The notes under the pieces were generated by a model. It had not been told where the DNA came from. It saw only the letters and a list, made by a program, of their open reading frames with translations, and did not search any database. From assembly GCF_024462775.1 (NCBI RefSeq), contig NZ_JANGCE010000013.1, positions 1-64,000 on the forward strand: 64,000 nt of DNA, given 5' to 3'. Position numbers and translations under genes: made by a program. Numbering within the stretch: the stretch's first letter is position 1; each line of letters begins with the position of its first letter. Shown here piece after piece: positions 41,784 to 50,436 of the stretch. Source of the DNA: Butyricicoccus faecihominis. Its GTDB lineage: Bacteria > Bacillota > Clostridia > Oscillospirales > Butyricicoccaceae.

Positions 41784-42254
41784 ATGGATATCAAGGAACT
41801 GAAGGACGTCGCCGTAGAGCTGATGGACGCCTTGCAGGCGCGCGGCCTCGGCGAAGTCGAGATAGAGGCGGAGGATGTGCGCGTCTGCATCTGCGCCAAG
41901 GAGCCCGCGCCGGTCATGGCGGTGTCTGGCCCCGCGGCGGCGGCCTCCGCGCCGGCGGCTTCGACCGCCGCTCCCACGGAAGAAGCAGCCCCCGCGTCGT
42001 CCGACGGCCTGCCCGCGGGCACCCGGGTGGAAGCGCCGCTTGTCGGCGTGTTCTATTCCGCGCCCACGCCGGACGCGCCGCCGTTCGTGCTGGTCGGGCA
42101 AAAGGTGAAGAAGGGCGACACGCTCTTTATCATCGAAGCGATGAAGACCATGAACGAGATCAAGGCCCCGTGCGACGGCACGGTCGTGCGCATCCTCGCG
42201 CAGCCCGGCGATTTGGTGGAATACAAGCAGGTCGTCGTCGTGATCGAGGAGTAA
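41784..42254 (+). CDS. accB: Biotin carboxyl carrier protein AccB
   Basis: The carrier subunit of acetyl-CoA carboxylase, 156 residues. A short N-terminal helical region, an Ala/Pro-rich flexible linker (about residues 50-75) and a C-terminal biotinyl domain are seen; the modified lysine is in IIEAMKTMNEIKAP. The more common motif is EAMKMM; the Met-to-Thr change after the lysine is tolerated in the family. Confidence 0.95.
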   Translation: MDIKELKDVAVELMDALQARGLGEVEIEAEDVRVCICAKEPAPVMAVSGPAAAASAPAASTAAPTEEAAPASSDGLPAGTRVEAPLVGVFYSAPTPDAPPFVLVGQKVKKGDTLFIIEAMKTMNEIKAPCDGTVVRILAQPGDLVEYKQVVVVIEE

Positions 42255-42296
42255 GCCAAAAAAAGGGTTGCGTTTTGACAGGAGAGGGTTTATACT

Positions 42297-42722
42297 ATGC
42301 TGAACAGAGAACAGATTATGGAGATCATCCCGCACCGCCCGCCGATGCTGCTGGTCGATGAGATCACAGAGCTTTCGGAAGAGGGTGCTACCGGCACGCT
42401 CCATTTAACGGGGGAAGAGTTTTTCTTTCAGGGGCACTTCCCCGGCAACCCCATCATGCCCGCCGTTTTCCGGCTGGAAGCGCTCGCGCAGGTAGGCGCG
42501 GTGGCGTTGCTTTCCATCCCGGAGTATAAGGGCAAAACGGCGGTGTATACCGGCATCGACAAGGCGAAGTTCCGCGCGATGGCCGTTCCGGGGGATACGC
42601 TGCGCATGGAGATCAAGTTCGTCAAACGGCGCGGCCCGATGGCCGTGGCCGAAGGCGTGGTCTGGGTCGGCGATCAAAAGGCGGCCGAGGCTGAGATCAA
42701 ATGCGCGGTCATTCTAGACTGA
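42297..42722 (+). CDS. fabZ: 3-hydroxyacyl-ACP dehydratase FabZ
   Basis: A hot-dog fold dehydratase, 141 residues. IIPHRPPMLLVDEI and the catalytic HFPGNPIMPAVFRLEALAQ (His and Glu) are intact. GGAGAGGG precedes the ATG. Its place between accB and accC is the usual Firmicutes arrangement. Confidence 0.96.
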   Translation: MLNREQIMEIIPHRPPMLLVDEITELSEEGATGTLHLTGEEFFFQGHFPGNPIMPAVFRLEALAQVGAVALLSIPEYKGKTAVYTGIDKAKFRAMAVPGDTLRMEIKFVKRRGPMAVAEGVVWVGDQKAAEAEIKCAVILD

Positions 42723-42737
42723 GGCGAAAGAGGAAAC

Positions 42738-44084
42738 ATGTTTCAAAAGGTATTAATCGCGAACCGCGGCGAGATCGCGGTTCGCATCATTCAGGCCTGC
42801 CGCGATCTGGGTATCGTATCGGTCGCGGTCTATTCCGAGGCTGACCGTGAAGCGCTGCACGCACAGATCGCGGACGAAGCCGTGTGCATTGGCCCGGCCG
42901 GCGCGGCGGGTAGCTATCTGAATATGGACAACATCATATCGGCGGCCATTGCTTCCGGCTGTCAGGCGATCCATCCGGGCTTTGGCTTTTTATCCGAAAA
43001 CCCGGATTTCGCGGAAAAGACGACCGAAGCGGGGCTGGCCTTCATCGGGCCTACCGCCGCGACCATCCGCCTGATGGGCGACAAGGCCGAAGCCAAGCGC
43101 AACGCGATCGAAGCGGGCGTGCCCGTCGCCCTTGGCACGGACGGCACGGTGGCCGATTTTGACGAAGCCGTGCGCGAAGCTGCGCGCATCGGCTTTCCGA
43201 TCATGCTCAAGGCCGCGTCCGGCGGCGGCGGCAAGGGAATTCGCATTGCGATGGACCCGTCCGAGCTGCAGGCGGCGTATGATAACGCCTCCTCCGAGGC
43301 GGAAGCCAATTTCGGCGACGGCCGCCTGTACATGGAACGCTATATCCACAACCCGCGCCATATCGAGGTGCAGATCTTGGGCGACCAGTTCGGCAACGTT
43401 GTGCACCTGTTTGAGCGCGAGTGCTCGGTACAGCGCCGCCACCAAAAGCTGATCGAGGAATCGCCCTCCGCCTTTGTGGACGACGAGCTGCGCGCGCGCA
43501 TGACAAAGGCCGCGGTCGATCTGGCCAAACGCGTCGGCTACCGCAACGCGGGCACGATTGAATTCTTGGTCGATAACGACAAGAATTTCTACTTCTGCGA
43601 AATGAACACGCGCATTCAGGTAGAGCATCCGGTAACCGAGCAGGTGACCGGGGTCGATCTGGTGTGCGAGCAGATTCGGGTCGCGGCGGGCGAGCCGCTT
43701 TCCTTCACACAGGAGGAGCTGACCCTGCGCGGCCACGCGATCGAATGCCGCATCAACGCGGAGGACCCCTCGCGCGATTTTGCGCCCTGTCCGGGCGCCA
43801 TCGTTTCCATGCACCTGCCGGGCGGGCCCGGCGTGCGGATGGATACGGCGGCCTATCAGGGCTACCGCATCCCGCCTTATTACGATTCGATGATCGGCAA
43901 GCTGATCGCTTACGGCGCGGATCGGCGGCAGGCCATTGCCCGCATGCGCCGCGCGCTGACCGAAACGCTGTTTGAAGGCGTTGTGACCGGTACGGACTAT
44001 CAAATGCATATTCTGCGCTCAAAGGCGTTCGAGGACGCGGCTTTTCACGTCAACTCGATCGCGGACGGCGACTTTGACCGATAA
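42738..44084 (+). CDS. accC: Biotin carboxylase AccC
   Basis: The ATP-dependent carboxylase subunit of acetyl-CoA carboxylase, 448 residues. ATP-grasp features: [14 protein letters not shown] (glycine-rich loop), [14 protein letters not shown] and the [12 protein letters not shown] stretch. Length is normal. It starts 15 bp after fabZ. Confidence 0.97.
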   Translation: MFQKVLIANRGEIAVRIIQACRDLGIVSVAVYSEADREALHAQIADEAVCIGPAGAAGSYLNMDNIISAAIASGCQAIHPGFGFLSENPDFAEKTTEAGLAFIGPTAATIRLMGDKAEAKRNAIEAGVPVALGTDGTVADFDEAVREAARIGFPIMLKAASGGGGKGIRIAMDPSELQAAYDNASSEAEANFGDGRLYMERYIHNPRHIEVQILGDQFGNVVHLFERECSVQRRHQKLIEESPSAFVDDELRARMTKAAVDLAKRVGYRNAGTIEFLVDNDKNFYFCEMNTRIQVEHPVTEQVTGVDLVCEQIRVAAGEPLSFTQEELTLRGHAIECRINAEDPSRDFAPCPGAIVSMHLPGGPGVRMDTAAYQGYRIPPYYDSMIGKLIAYGADRRQAIARMRRALTETLFEGVVTGTDYQMHILRSKAFEDAAFHVNSIADGDFDR

Positions 44085-44102
44085 CGAAAAGGGGGGACGC
44101 AC

Positions 44103-44972
44103 ATGCTGATCGATCTGTTCCAAAAGACGCGCGAAGCGTCGCTCGAAATGAAGCCCAAGGACGAGGGCGGCGTGAAAGTAGTCACTTGTAAGGGCTGCGG
44201 GGCCGAACTGAAGGCCTATACCTACGGCCGCAATCTGTACGTCTGCCCGAACTGCGGACGGTATGGCCGCCTGCTCGCGCGCACCCGCATCCGTCAGATC
44301 GCGGATAAGGATACGTTCCAGCCGCTCTTCGCCGACCTCGCGCCCGGCGATCCGATCGATTTTCCCGGCTACGCGGAAAAGACCGCCGTGCTCGCGGAAA
44401 AGGTGGGCATGCCGGATGCTGTTTCCACCGGCGTTTGCAAGATCGGCGGGGTAGAGACCTGCCTTGGCGTGATGGACAGCCACTTTCTGATGGCTTCAAT
44501 GGGCTCGGTCGTCGGCGAGAAGCTGACGCGCCTTTTCGAGTATGCGACGGAAAAAATGCTGCCCGTCGTATTGTTCACGTGCTCAGGCGGCGCGCGTATG
44601 CAGGAGGGCATGTTCTCCCTTTTGCAGATGGCCAAGGTGTCCGCCGCGGCCCGGCGGCATTCCGATAAGGGCCTGTTGTATATCACCGTGCTGACCGATC
44701 CGACCACGGGCGGCGTGACCGCTTCGTTTGCCATGCTGGGCGATATCATCCTCGCCGAGCCGCGCACGACGATCGGCTTTGCCGGACGCCGCGTGATCGA
44801 AGGCACGATCGGCGAGACCCTGCCCGATGATTTTCAGTCGTCGGAGTTCTTGCTATCGCATGGATTCTGTGATAAAATAGTTCCGCGCAATATGCTGAAG
44901 GGAACGCTGGAAAAGCTGCTGAAAATGCACCGCCAGCCCAAAACAAAGAAAAGGCAGGTGTTTAAGCAGTGA
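44103..44972 (+). CDS. accD: Acetyl-CoA carboxylase carboxyltransferase beta subunit
   Basis: 289 residues. The N-terminal zinc finger (CKGCGAELK and YVCPNCGRY) is complete, followed by the crotonase-like carboxyltransferase domain with CSGGARMQEGMFSLLQMAK. Its stop overlaps the accA GTG start (GTGA), which supports balanced synthesis of the alpha and beta subunits. Confidence 0.96.
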   Translation: MLIDLFQKTREASLEMKPKDEGGVKVVTCKGCGAELKAYTYGRNLYVCPNCGRYGRLLARTRIRQIADKDTFQPLFADLAPGDPIDFPGYAEKTAVLAEKVGMPDAVSTGVCKIGGVETCLGVMDSHFLMASMGSVVGEKLTRLFEYATEKMLPVVLFTCSGGARMQEGMFSLLQMAKVSAAARRHSDKGLLYITVLTDPTTGGVTASFAMLGDIILAEPRTTIGFAGRRVIEGTIGETLPDDFQSSEFLLSHGFCDKIVPRNMLKGTLEKLLKMHRQPKTKKRQVFKQ

Positions 44973-45784
44973 GCGTGAAACCCGCATCGGAAAAAATGCG
45001 TATTATCCATGATCCCAAGCGTCCCGTGATCGACGATTATATCGCCGAGCTGTTCGATGATTTTATCGAGCTGCACGGTGACCGATACTTCGCCGAGGAT
45101 CACGCGGTCTGCGCGGGCGTCGGCCTGTTTTGCGGCAAACCGGTCACGGTGATCGGCCTGCGCAAGGGCAAAACGACCGAAGAGAACCTTGCCGCGAATT
45201 TCGGCATGGCCCATCCGGAGGGCTACCGCAAAGCGCTACGGCTTGCCCATCAGGCGGAAAAGTTCCACCGTCCGGTCATCTGCTTTGTCGATACGCCGGG
45301 CGCGTTCTGCGGCGTCGGAGCGGAGGAACGCGGGCAGGGCGAGGCGATCGCCCGCTGCCTATATGAGTTTATTGAGCTGAAAACCCCGGTGATCTCCATT
45401 GTCACGGGCGAAGGCGGTTCGGGCGGCGCGCTGGCGCTGGCCGTGGCCGACCGCGTGCTGATGCTTGAAAACGCGCTGTATTCGGTGATTTCACCGCGCG
45501 GCTGCGCCTCCATCCTGTGGAAGGACGCTTCGCGCGAAGCCGAGGCGGCCGACCAGCTGCGCATCACCGCCGAGGATCTCTACAGCTTCGGCATGATCGA
45601 AGGCATCATCCCCGAGGGCATGGGGGGCGGTCAGATATTCCGGAGCGTCAAGCGCACCATTGGCGAAATGCTGACCGAGCTCGGAAACGAGCCCAATATG
45701 GACGTCATGCTCCAAAAACGGTATGAAAAATTCCGCAAGATCGGAGTTTTCAGAGAAATAAATCAAAATAACGAAGGAGAGTAA
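44969..45784 (+). CDS. accA: Acetyl-CoA carboxylase carboxyltransferase alpha subunit
   Basis: 271 residues, shorter at both ends than the enterobacterial protein but normal for Firmicutes. Contains ELHGDRYFAED, CFVDTPGAFCGVGAEERGQ and GEGGSGGALALAVADRVLM, which forms the oxyanion hole. GTG start, coupled to accD. acpP follows 5 bp later. Confidence 0.96.
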   Translation: MSVKPASEKMRIIHDPKRPVIDDYIAELFDDFIELHGDRYFAEDHAVCAGVGLFCGKPVTVIGLRKGKTTEENLAANFGMAHPEGYRKALRLAHQAEKFHRPVICFVDTPGAFCGVGAEERGQGEAIARCLYEFIELKTPVISIVTGEGGSGGALALAVADRVLMLENALYSVISPRGCASILWKDASREAEAADQLRITAEDLYSFGMIEGIIPEGMGGGQIFRSVKRTIGEMLTELGNEPNMDVMLQKRYEKFRKIGVFREINQNNEGE

Positions 45785-45789
45785 CCCCA

Positions 45790-46014
45790 ATGTTTGAAAA
45801 GATTTGCGAGCTGCTGGCCGATAAGTTCGACGCCGACGCTTCCACCATGACCATGGACACCAAGATCAAGGATGATCTGAACGCCGATTCCCTCGACGTA
45901 GTGGAACTGATGATGGACCTCGAAGAGAGCTTTGGCATCACCATTTCCGACGAGGAAGCCACCCAGATGAGCACCATCGGCGATATCGTCAAGTATATCG
46001 AAGCCAACCAGTAA
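45790..46014 (+). CDS. acpP: Acyl carrier protein
   Basis: 74 residues, acidic and helical, with the phosphopantetheine serine in ADSLDVVELMM (around residue 35). AAGGAGAG precedes the ATG. ACP is the last gene of the operon rather than next to fabH or fabD, and a strong terminator follows directly. Confidence 0.97.
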   Translation: MFEKICELLADKFDADASTMTMDTKIKDDLNADSLDVVELMMDLEESFGITISDEEATQMSTIGDIVKYIEANQ

Positions 46015-46023
46015 GAAACAGCC

Positions 46024-46061
46024 AAAACCCCTTGAAGCCGAATCGGTTTCAAGGGGTTTTT
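46024..46061 (+). terminator. Terminator of the fab-acc operon
   Basis: AAAACCCCTTGAA (46024-46036) pairs with TTCAAGGGGTTTT (46048-46060), with an inner CCG/CGG, followed by T. Confidence 0.88.
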
Positions 46062-46077
46062 GTTATTGGTAGGAGCG

Positions 46078-46106
46078 TTTACAATTACTCCCCAATGGAA
46101 TATAAT
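46078..46106 (+). promoter_or_regulatory. Promoter of the esterase-like lipoprotein gene
   Basis: TTTACA (46078-46083), 17 bp, TATAAT (46101-46106). Its spacer begins AATTACTC, the same as the fabH promoter, and 26 of 34 aligned positions agree. Confidence 0.75.
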
Positions 46107-46154
46107 AGTCAAAAGGGCCCGAAGCGTAGAGACAAGAAAACGAGGGACGATCGA

Positions 46155-47501
46155 ATGAAAAAACGGCTTATCGCACTGTTGTGTTTGGCAGGGATACTAC
46201 TTACCGCTTGTGACAGTGAATCGAGCGAGGAACAAACGGCGCTTTTGTCCTACACGTCTGCGATCGGAGGCGTGCGGATCCCGGAAGGCGTGCAGGTGGT
46301 TTCTCTGGGTGAATCCTCGCATGGGACGAAGGAATACCACACCATGCGAAAGGACGTGTTTGCTTACCTGATGGAGCAATACGGGTGTCACACGTTTATA
46401 CTGGAAGCAGCGTTCGGCGCCTGCCTAACGGTTAATGATTATATTCTGGGCAAGGCGGATATCACGGCGGGCGAGGCGTTACAAGAGTTGGGATTTTGGG
46501 TGTATCAGACCGCCGAATTTGAGCAGCTTCTCGAGTGGATGCACGATTATAACCAGACCGCGCCGGAGCAGGAGAAGATCCGCTTTTACGGTGTAGATAT
46601 GCAAGAGGGCGACAGCACAAGGAAGCGTCTGCTGACCTATCTGAGGTCGGTGGCGCCTGAGCAAGCCGCGGCCTATGAGCGGCTGCTGAAGCCGCTGAGA
46701 GGACAGGGTTACGACTACACGGAAGCGGAATTGCAGGCGGAACGGCTGGAACCCATTGTCCGCGCGATTGATCAGCTCGCAGAGGAAATGGATTTGCAAA
46801 GGGAGCCGTATACCGCGATTAGCGGGGCGTATGATTTTATGATCGCACGCGAGTGCGTGAACGCTCTGCGGGAATACGTGCAGTCGCTGCAGCTGCTACA
46901 GGAGTACGCCGGGGATGAAATGAAGCTGCTTGTCGCGAGCTGTGAGCAGCGCGACGCCTTTATGGCGGGCCGCGTCGAAACAATCCGCCAAATAGACGGC
47001 GCGCAGCTTGTCTTTTTAACGGCGCATAATATGCATGTAGCCCGCCGCGTGCAGCAGACCGAAGGGATACCGCAGGTAGGGACGATGGGCAGTTACCTGT
47101 CCGACCGTCTGGGGGACGCTTACTTTGCCATCGGTACGGCGTTTTGCAAGGGAACACTCACCGCGGTGCACTATGAGCAAAACGTGATACGGACGTTTTC
47201 GGTCAAGGAAAAGCACCCGTTCATCCGGCTGTTCGAGGGCCTGCCCGGGGATAGCTGGTATATTGATATAGCGCGCGCCAAAGCGGACGCGCGACTTGCC
47301 CCCTATTTGGAAAAGCCGTATTCATTTTTGGATATCGGCGCGGTTTACAGTAAGGCGCTTGATTCCGATAAGAATCAATCCAACAGCATGTATCCGCGCC
47401 ATCCGGCGGTCCTTGCGGATTCGTGGGACGGTATGCTGATTTTTCAGCGGACACATCCCACGCAACTGCTGCCGCAAAGCGATACGGATGAAGCGGCATA
47501 A
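46155..47501 (+). CDS. Erythromycin esterase-like lipoprotein
   Basis: About 448 residues. A lipoprotein signal (MKKRLIALLCLAGILLTACD, lipobox Cys at residue 20) is followed by an erythromycin-esterase-like domain. LGESSHGTKEYH holds the family Glu and His; FILEAAFGA, FYGVDMQ and FLTAHNMHVAR follow. Soluble Ere enzymes open macrolide lactones. Most homologues have other or unknown substrates, so resistance should not be assumed for this surface-anchored form. ATG 46155 is chosen for the signal peptide; its SD (GAGGGA) is weak. Confidence 0.85.
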   Translation: MKKRLIALLCLAGILLTACDSESSEEQTALLSYTSAIGGVRIPEGVQVVSLGESSHGTKEYHTMRKDVFAYLMEQYGCHTFILEAAFGACLTVNDYILGKADITAGEALQELGFWVYQTAEFEQLLEWMHDYNQTAPEQEKIRFYGVDMQEGDSTRKRLLTYLRSVAPEQAAAYERLLKPLRGQGYDYTEAELQAERLEPIVRAIDQLAEEMDLQREPYTAISGAYDFMIARECVNALREYVQSLQLLQEYAGDEMKLLVASCEQRDAFMAGRVETIRQIDGAQLVFLTAHNMHVARRVQQTEGIPQVGTMGSYLSDRLGDAYFAIGTAFCKGTLTAVHYEQNVIRTFSVKEKHPFIRLFEGLPGDSWYIDIARAKADARLAPYLEKPYSFLDIGAVYSKALDSDKNQSNSMYPRHPAVLADSWDGMLIFQRTHPTQLLPQSDTDEAA

Positions 47502-47502
47502 A

Positions 47503-47544
47503 AACCCCTTGGCGGCCGGTATGGCAACCGGCCGCCAAGGGGTT
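47503..47544. terminator. Bidirectional terminator between lipoprotein and XRE genes
   Basis: AACCCCTTGGCGGCCGGT (47503-47520) pairs with ACCGGCCGCCAAGGGGTT (47527-47544), an 18-bp perfect stem between two converging genes. Confidence 0.85.
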
Positions 47545-47548
47545 CGCG

Positions 47549-48085
47549 TTATTCCTCGGCCAGCGCCTGATAATACTCGCTCAGGCGCGCGGTTTGCGCG
47601 GTGAGCAGTAAAATCGCTTCGCTGCGCAGCGCTTCGTTTGCATACAGTCCCTTGCCGGCGTGGTCGATCGCGCGGCGGATCAGCGCGGTCACGTCGTTTG
47701 GCGCGCCGTCTTTTTCCGCGTCGGCTTCGGCCAAACAAAGGCAGGCGCGCGCGGAAAGCGCATACAATTCATCCTCCACCGAGGCGGGGAAACGGCTTTC
47801 CTCGGTCGGTACATCCGCATATTTTCCCGCGCGAAACGCAGCCTTGGCCTCGCAAAGCACGCGGTATGCGTCATCTAATACGGGTTCCGGCGCGATGAGC
47901 TGGTCGGGCGACAGGCCGAGCACGCCCGCCAGATAGCTTAAGGTCTTTACCGAGGGCATGGCGGCGCCGCTTTCGATCTGGCTCAGCATATTGCGGGTGA
48001 TAAAATCCCCGACGACCTCGGCCTGCGTCATTTTCTTGGCAAGGCGCGCCTCTTTTATTTTTTTTCCTAGCTCGCTAGCATCCAT
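47549..48085 (-). CDS. XRE-family transcriptional regulator
   Basis: 178 residues. The N-terminal helix-turn-helix (residues 8-62: KIKEARLAKKMTQAEVV, RNMLSQIESG, LSYLAGVLGLSPDQL) is of the Xre/Cro type. The remaining 115 residues are helical and TPR-like, as in regulators that sense a ligand or peptide. It is divergent from the NfeD/flotillin operon. A copy of GTAAAT-N3-ATTTAC sits at its own predicted start of transcription and a second at that of the operon, so autorepression plus operon repression is the simple model. Confidence 0.88.
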   Translation of the reverse strand: MDASELGKKIKEARLAKKMTQAEVVGDFITRNMLSQIESGAAMPSVKTLSYLAGVLGLSPDQLIAPEPVLDDAYRVLCEAKAAFRAGKYADVPTEESRFPASVEDELYALSARACLCLAEADAEKDGAPNDVTALIRRAIDHAGKGLYANEALRSEAILLLTAQTARLSEYYQALAEE

Positions 48086-48114
48086 TGCTCTTTCCTCGTT
48101 GTGATGTCCGGAAT

Positions 48115-48129
48115 GTAAATATTATTTAC
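48115..48129. promoter_or_regulatory. Operator copy 1 (XRE gene side)
   Basis: GTAAAT ATT ATTTAC, a perfect 6-3-6 palindrome 29 bp upstream of the XRE ATG, just downstream of its -10 box. Confidence 0.65.
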
Positions 48130-48133
48130 TTAC

Positions 48134-48162
48134 ATTGTAACAGGCCCTGTGTGAAATTACAA
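48134..48162 (-). promoter_or_regulatory. Promoter of the XRE regulator gene
   Basis: Minus strand TTGTAA (48162-48157), 17 bp, TACAAT (48139-48134). Transcription would start inside or next to operator copy 1. Confidence 0.55.
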
Positions 48163-48196
48163 TACGGTACGGAGAAAAATATTTTTAATAGACGGA

Positions 48197-48224
48197 TTGA
48201 CAAGTTTAAACAGAATGCTATAAT
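48197..48224 (+). promoter_or_regulatory. Promoter of the NfeD/flotillin operon
   Basis: TTGACA (48197-48202), 16 bp, TATAAT (48219-48224). Transcription would start near 48231, the first base of operator copy 2. Confidence 0.75.
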
Positions 48225-48230
48225 GGTGGT

Positions 48231-48245
48231 GTAAATATAATTTAC
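48231..48245. promoter_or_regulatory. Operator copy 2 (flotillin operon side)
   Basis: GTAAAT ATA ATTTAC, a perfect 6-3-6 palindrome with the same half-sites as 48115-48129, lying at the predicted +1. Confidence 0.65.
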
Positions 48246-48273
48246 ATAATAAATAACCGGGGAGGGGATACCC

Positions 48274-48951
48274 ATGGCGGAGTGGTGGAACGGTCTGGAT
48301 AGCGTGCTGCGCGCGCTGTACTGCATCGCGGTGCCTGCAACGCTGCTTTTTTTCATTCAAACGATCTTAGCCGTCGTAGGCGGATTTGGAGACGGCGGCG
48401 AAGGCGTCAATTTCAGCGATACATCCGGGCTTGATTTGCCGGATGGGGGAGACGGCGGAACCGATCTTGCCGATCTGAGCGACGCGGATTTCGACGATCT
48501 GGCCGCCGCGCACCATACCGACGGCAGCGGCGTTCACGATGCTTCAACGCTGCGGCTGTTGTCGCTGCAAACCGTCGTCGCATTCCTGACCGTGTTCGGC
48601 TGGTCCTCCATCGTGGCGATCAGCTCGGGTTCGGACGAGGCGATCAGCCTGATCGTCGGTCTGGCGCTCGGCCTGCTGGCTATGTTTTTGGTGGCGAAGC
48701 TGGTACAGGTATCGCGGAGGCTCGCGGAAAACGGCACGCTCAACCCGCGCAACGCGATCGGGGAGAGCGGCAAGGTCTATTTGCCCATCCCGCCGAACGG
48801 TCAGGGCGAGGGCAAGGTCATGCTCGAGGTACAGGGGCAGCTGCACGAATTTGAAGCGGTCACGCTTGGGTCGGTCACGCTGAAAACCGGCTCTATGGTG
48901 CGGGTGACCGATCTGCGCGGCGAAACGCTTGTCGTAGAGCCCGAACAGTAA
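48274..48951 (+). CDS. NfeD-like membrane protein with OB-fold tail
   Basis: 225 residues. An N-terminal membrane segment, an acidic Gly/Asp-rich linker (about residues 45-85), two further membrane segments and a C-terminal beta-rich OB-like domain (about 150-225: IGESGKVYLPIPPNGQGEGKV). This is the architecture of NfeD/YuaF-type partners of flotillins, which tune membrane-domain function. It begins the operon and is 27 bp from the flotillin gene. Confidence 0.8.
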   Translation: MAEWWNGLDSVLRALYCIAVPATLLFFIQTILAVVGGFGDGGEGVNFSDTSGLDLPDGGDGGTDLADLSDADFDDLAAAHHTDGSGVHDASTLRLLSLQTVVAFLTVFGWSSIVAISSGSDEAISLIVGLALGLLAMFLVAKLVQVSRRLAENGTLNPRNAIGESGKVYLPIPPNGQGEGKVMLEVQGQLHEFEAVTLGSVTLKTGSMVRVTDLRGETLVVEPEQ

Positions 48952-48978
48952 GCAATTTATTTAAGGGAGGATAAAAAT

Positions 48979-50418
48979 ATGCCATTACAAATGCTCATTA
49001 CGGTATGCATCATCGTGGTCGTACTGTTTGCGGCGCTGCTCGCCATTCTGGGGCGCTACCGTAAATGTCCCGCGGACAAGATCCTAGTGGTTTACGGTAA
49101 GGTGGGCTCCAATAAGGACGGCACGGCCCGCACGGCCAAGTGTATCCATGGCGGCGCGGCGTTCATCGTGCCGGTCATCCAGTCCTATCAGTACTTAGAT
49201 CTGACGCCGATCTCGATCAGCGCGGATTTGAAAAACGCGCTGTCCAAGCAGAATATCCGTATCGATGTGCCCAGCCGTTTTACCGTCGGTATCTCGACCG
49301 AGCCGGGCATCATGCAGAACGCGGCCGAGCGACTCCTCGGCCTAAAGCTTTCTGAAATTCAGGAACTGGCCAAGGATATCATCTTCGGTCAGCTGCGTCT
49401 GGTCGTCGCGACGATGGACATCGAGGAGATCAACACCGACCGCGACAAGTTCCTCGCCTCCGTGTCGAACAACGTGGAGATCGAACTGAAGAAAATCGGC
49501 CTGCGGCTTATCAACGTCAACGTGACCGATATTAATGATGAATCCGGCTATATCGACGCGCTTGGTAAGGAAGCCGCCGCCAAGGCGATCAACGACGCGA
49601 AGAAGTCGGTCGCCGAAAAGAACCGCGACGGTGAGATCGGTCAGGCCAACGCACAGCGCGATCAGCGCGTGCAGGTCGCGGCGGCGAACGCCACCGCGAT
49701 TGACGGCGAAAACGCGGCCAAGATCGATGTGGCCCAGTCGGAAGCCAACCGCCGCGAAAAGGAAGCGGAATCGCTGCGTCTGGCTACGGCGGCGGAAGCC
49801 GTGCAGGCGGCCAAGGCCAAGCAGGAAGCCTACGTTGCCCAGCAGTTGGCGGAAAAAACCCGCGCGGAGCTGGAAAAGGCAACGCAGGAAGCAGACGTTA
49901 TTGTAAAGGCGGAAATCGATAAGGAACAAGCCGAGATTCAGGCCGAAGCCGAAGCCGAGGTCATGCGTCGTAAGGCGCGCGGCGAAGCGGACGCGATCTA
50001 CGCCAAGATGGAAGCGCAGGCGCGCGGCGCCAAGGAGATCTTGGAGCGGCAGGCGGAAGGTATCCGCGCGCTGGTCGAAGCGGCCGCGGGCGACCCGAAG
50101 GCCGCGGTACAGCTGATGATCGCCGACAAGCTGGAAGAACTGGTCAAGATTCAGGTCGAAGCGATCAAGAACCTCAAGATCGACAAGGTCACGGTCTGGG
50201 ATTCGGGCGCGGGCGGCAAGGGCGAGGGAAAATCGTCCACCGCAAACTTTGTGTCCGGCCTGATGGCTTCGATCCCGCCGCTGCATGAACTGTTCAAGCA
50301 GGCCGGTCTCGACATGCCGAGCTATCTGGGAACCGAGAGCAAACCGGAGGCGGAAACGATCGTGGCCGTGGACACAGCGCCGACCCAGCAGGAGGAGCAG
50401 GACCTACCGGAGGCGTAA
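48979..50418 (+). CDS. floT: Flotillin-family SPFH protein
   Basis: 479 residues. An N-terminal membrane insertion (residues 5-25) is followed by an SPFH domain (about 35-210) and a long Ala/Glu/Lys-rich coiled coil with repeated AEAEAEVMRRKARGEAD-type heptads (to about 385). A C-terminal oligomerisation segment follows. Flotillins scaffold functional membrane microdomains in Firmicutes. The gene sits between an NfeD-like partner and two paralogous membrane proteins, under the XRE operator. Gene symbol by similarity to Bacillus FloT/YuaG. Confidence 0.92.
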   Translation: MPLQMLITVCIIVVVLFAALLAILGRYRKCPADKILVVYGKVGSNKDGTARTAKCIHGGAAFIVPVIQSYQYLDLTPISISADLKNALSKQNIRIDVPSRFTVGISTEPGIMQNAAERLLGLKLSEIQELAKDIIFGQLRLVVATMDIEEINTDRDKFLASVSNNVEIELKKIGLRLINVNVTDINDESGYIDALGKEAAAKAINDAKKSVAEKNRDGEIGQANAQRDQRVQVAAANATAIDGENAAKIDVAQSEANRREKEAESLRLATAAEAVQAAKAKQEAYVAQQLAEKTRAELEKATQEADVIVKAEIDKEQAEIQAEAEAEVMRRKARGEADAIYAKMEAQARGAKEILERQAEGIRALVEAAAGDPKAAVQLMIADKLEELVKIQVEAIKNLKIDKVTVWDSGAGGKGEGKSSTANFVSGLMASIPPLHELFKQAGLDMPSYLGTESKPEAETIVAVDTAPTQQEEQDLPEA

Positions 50419-50436
50419 TGCCGGGAGGAGGTACAG

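Noticed and set aside
40761-42404. Minus-strand frame of about 547 codons
   Set aside because: Antisense to fabF, accB and fabZ, all of which have intact family motifs.
46155-47501. Acquired macrolide-resistance gene
   Set aside because: No mobile element nearby, base composition like its neighbours and a lipoprotein signal; homology alone does not support a resistance role.
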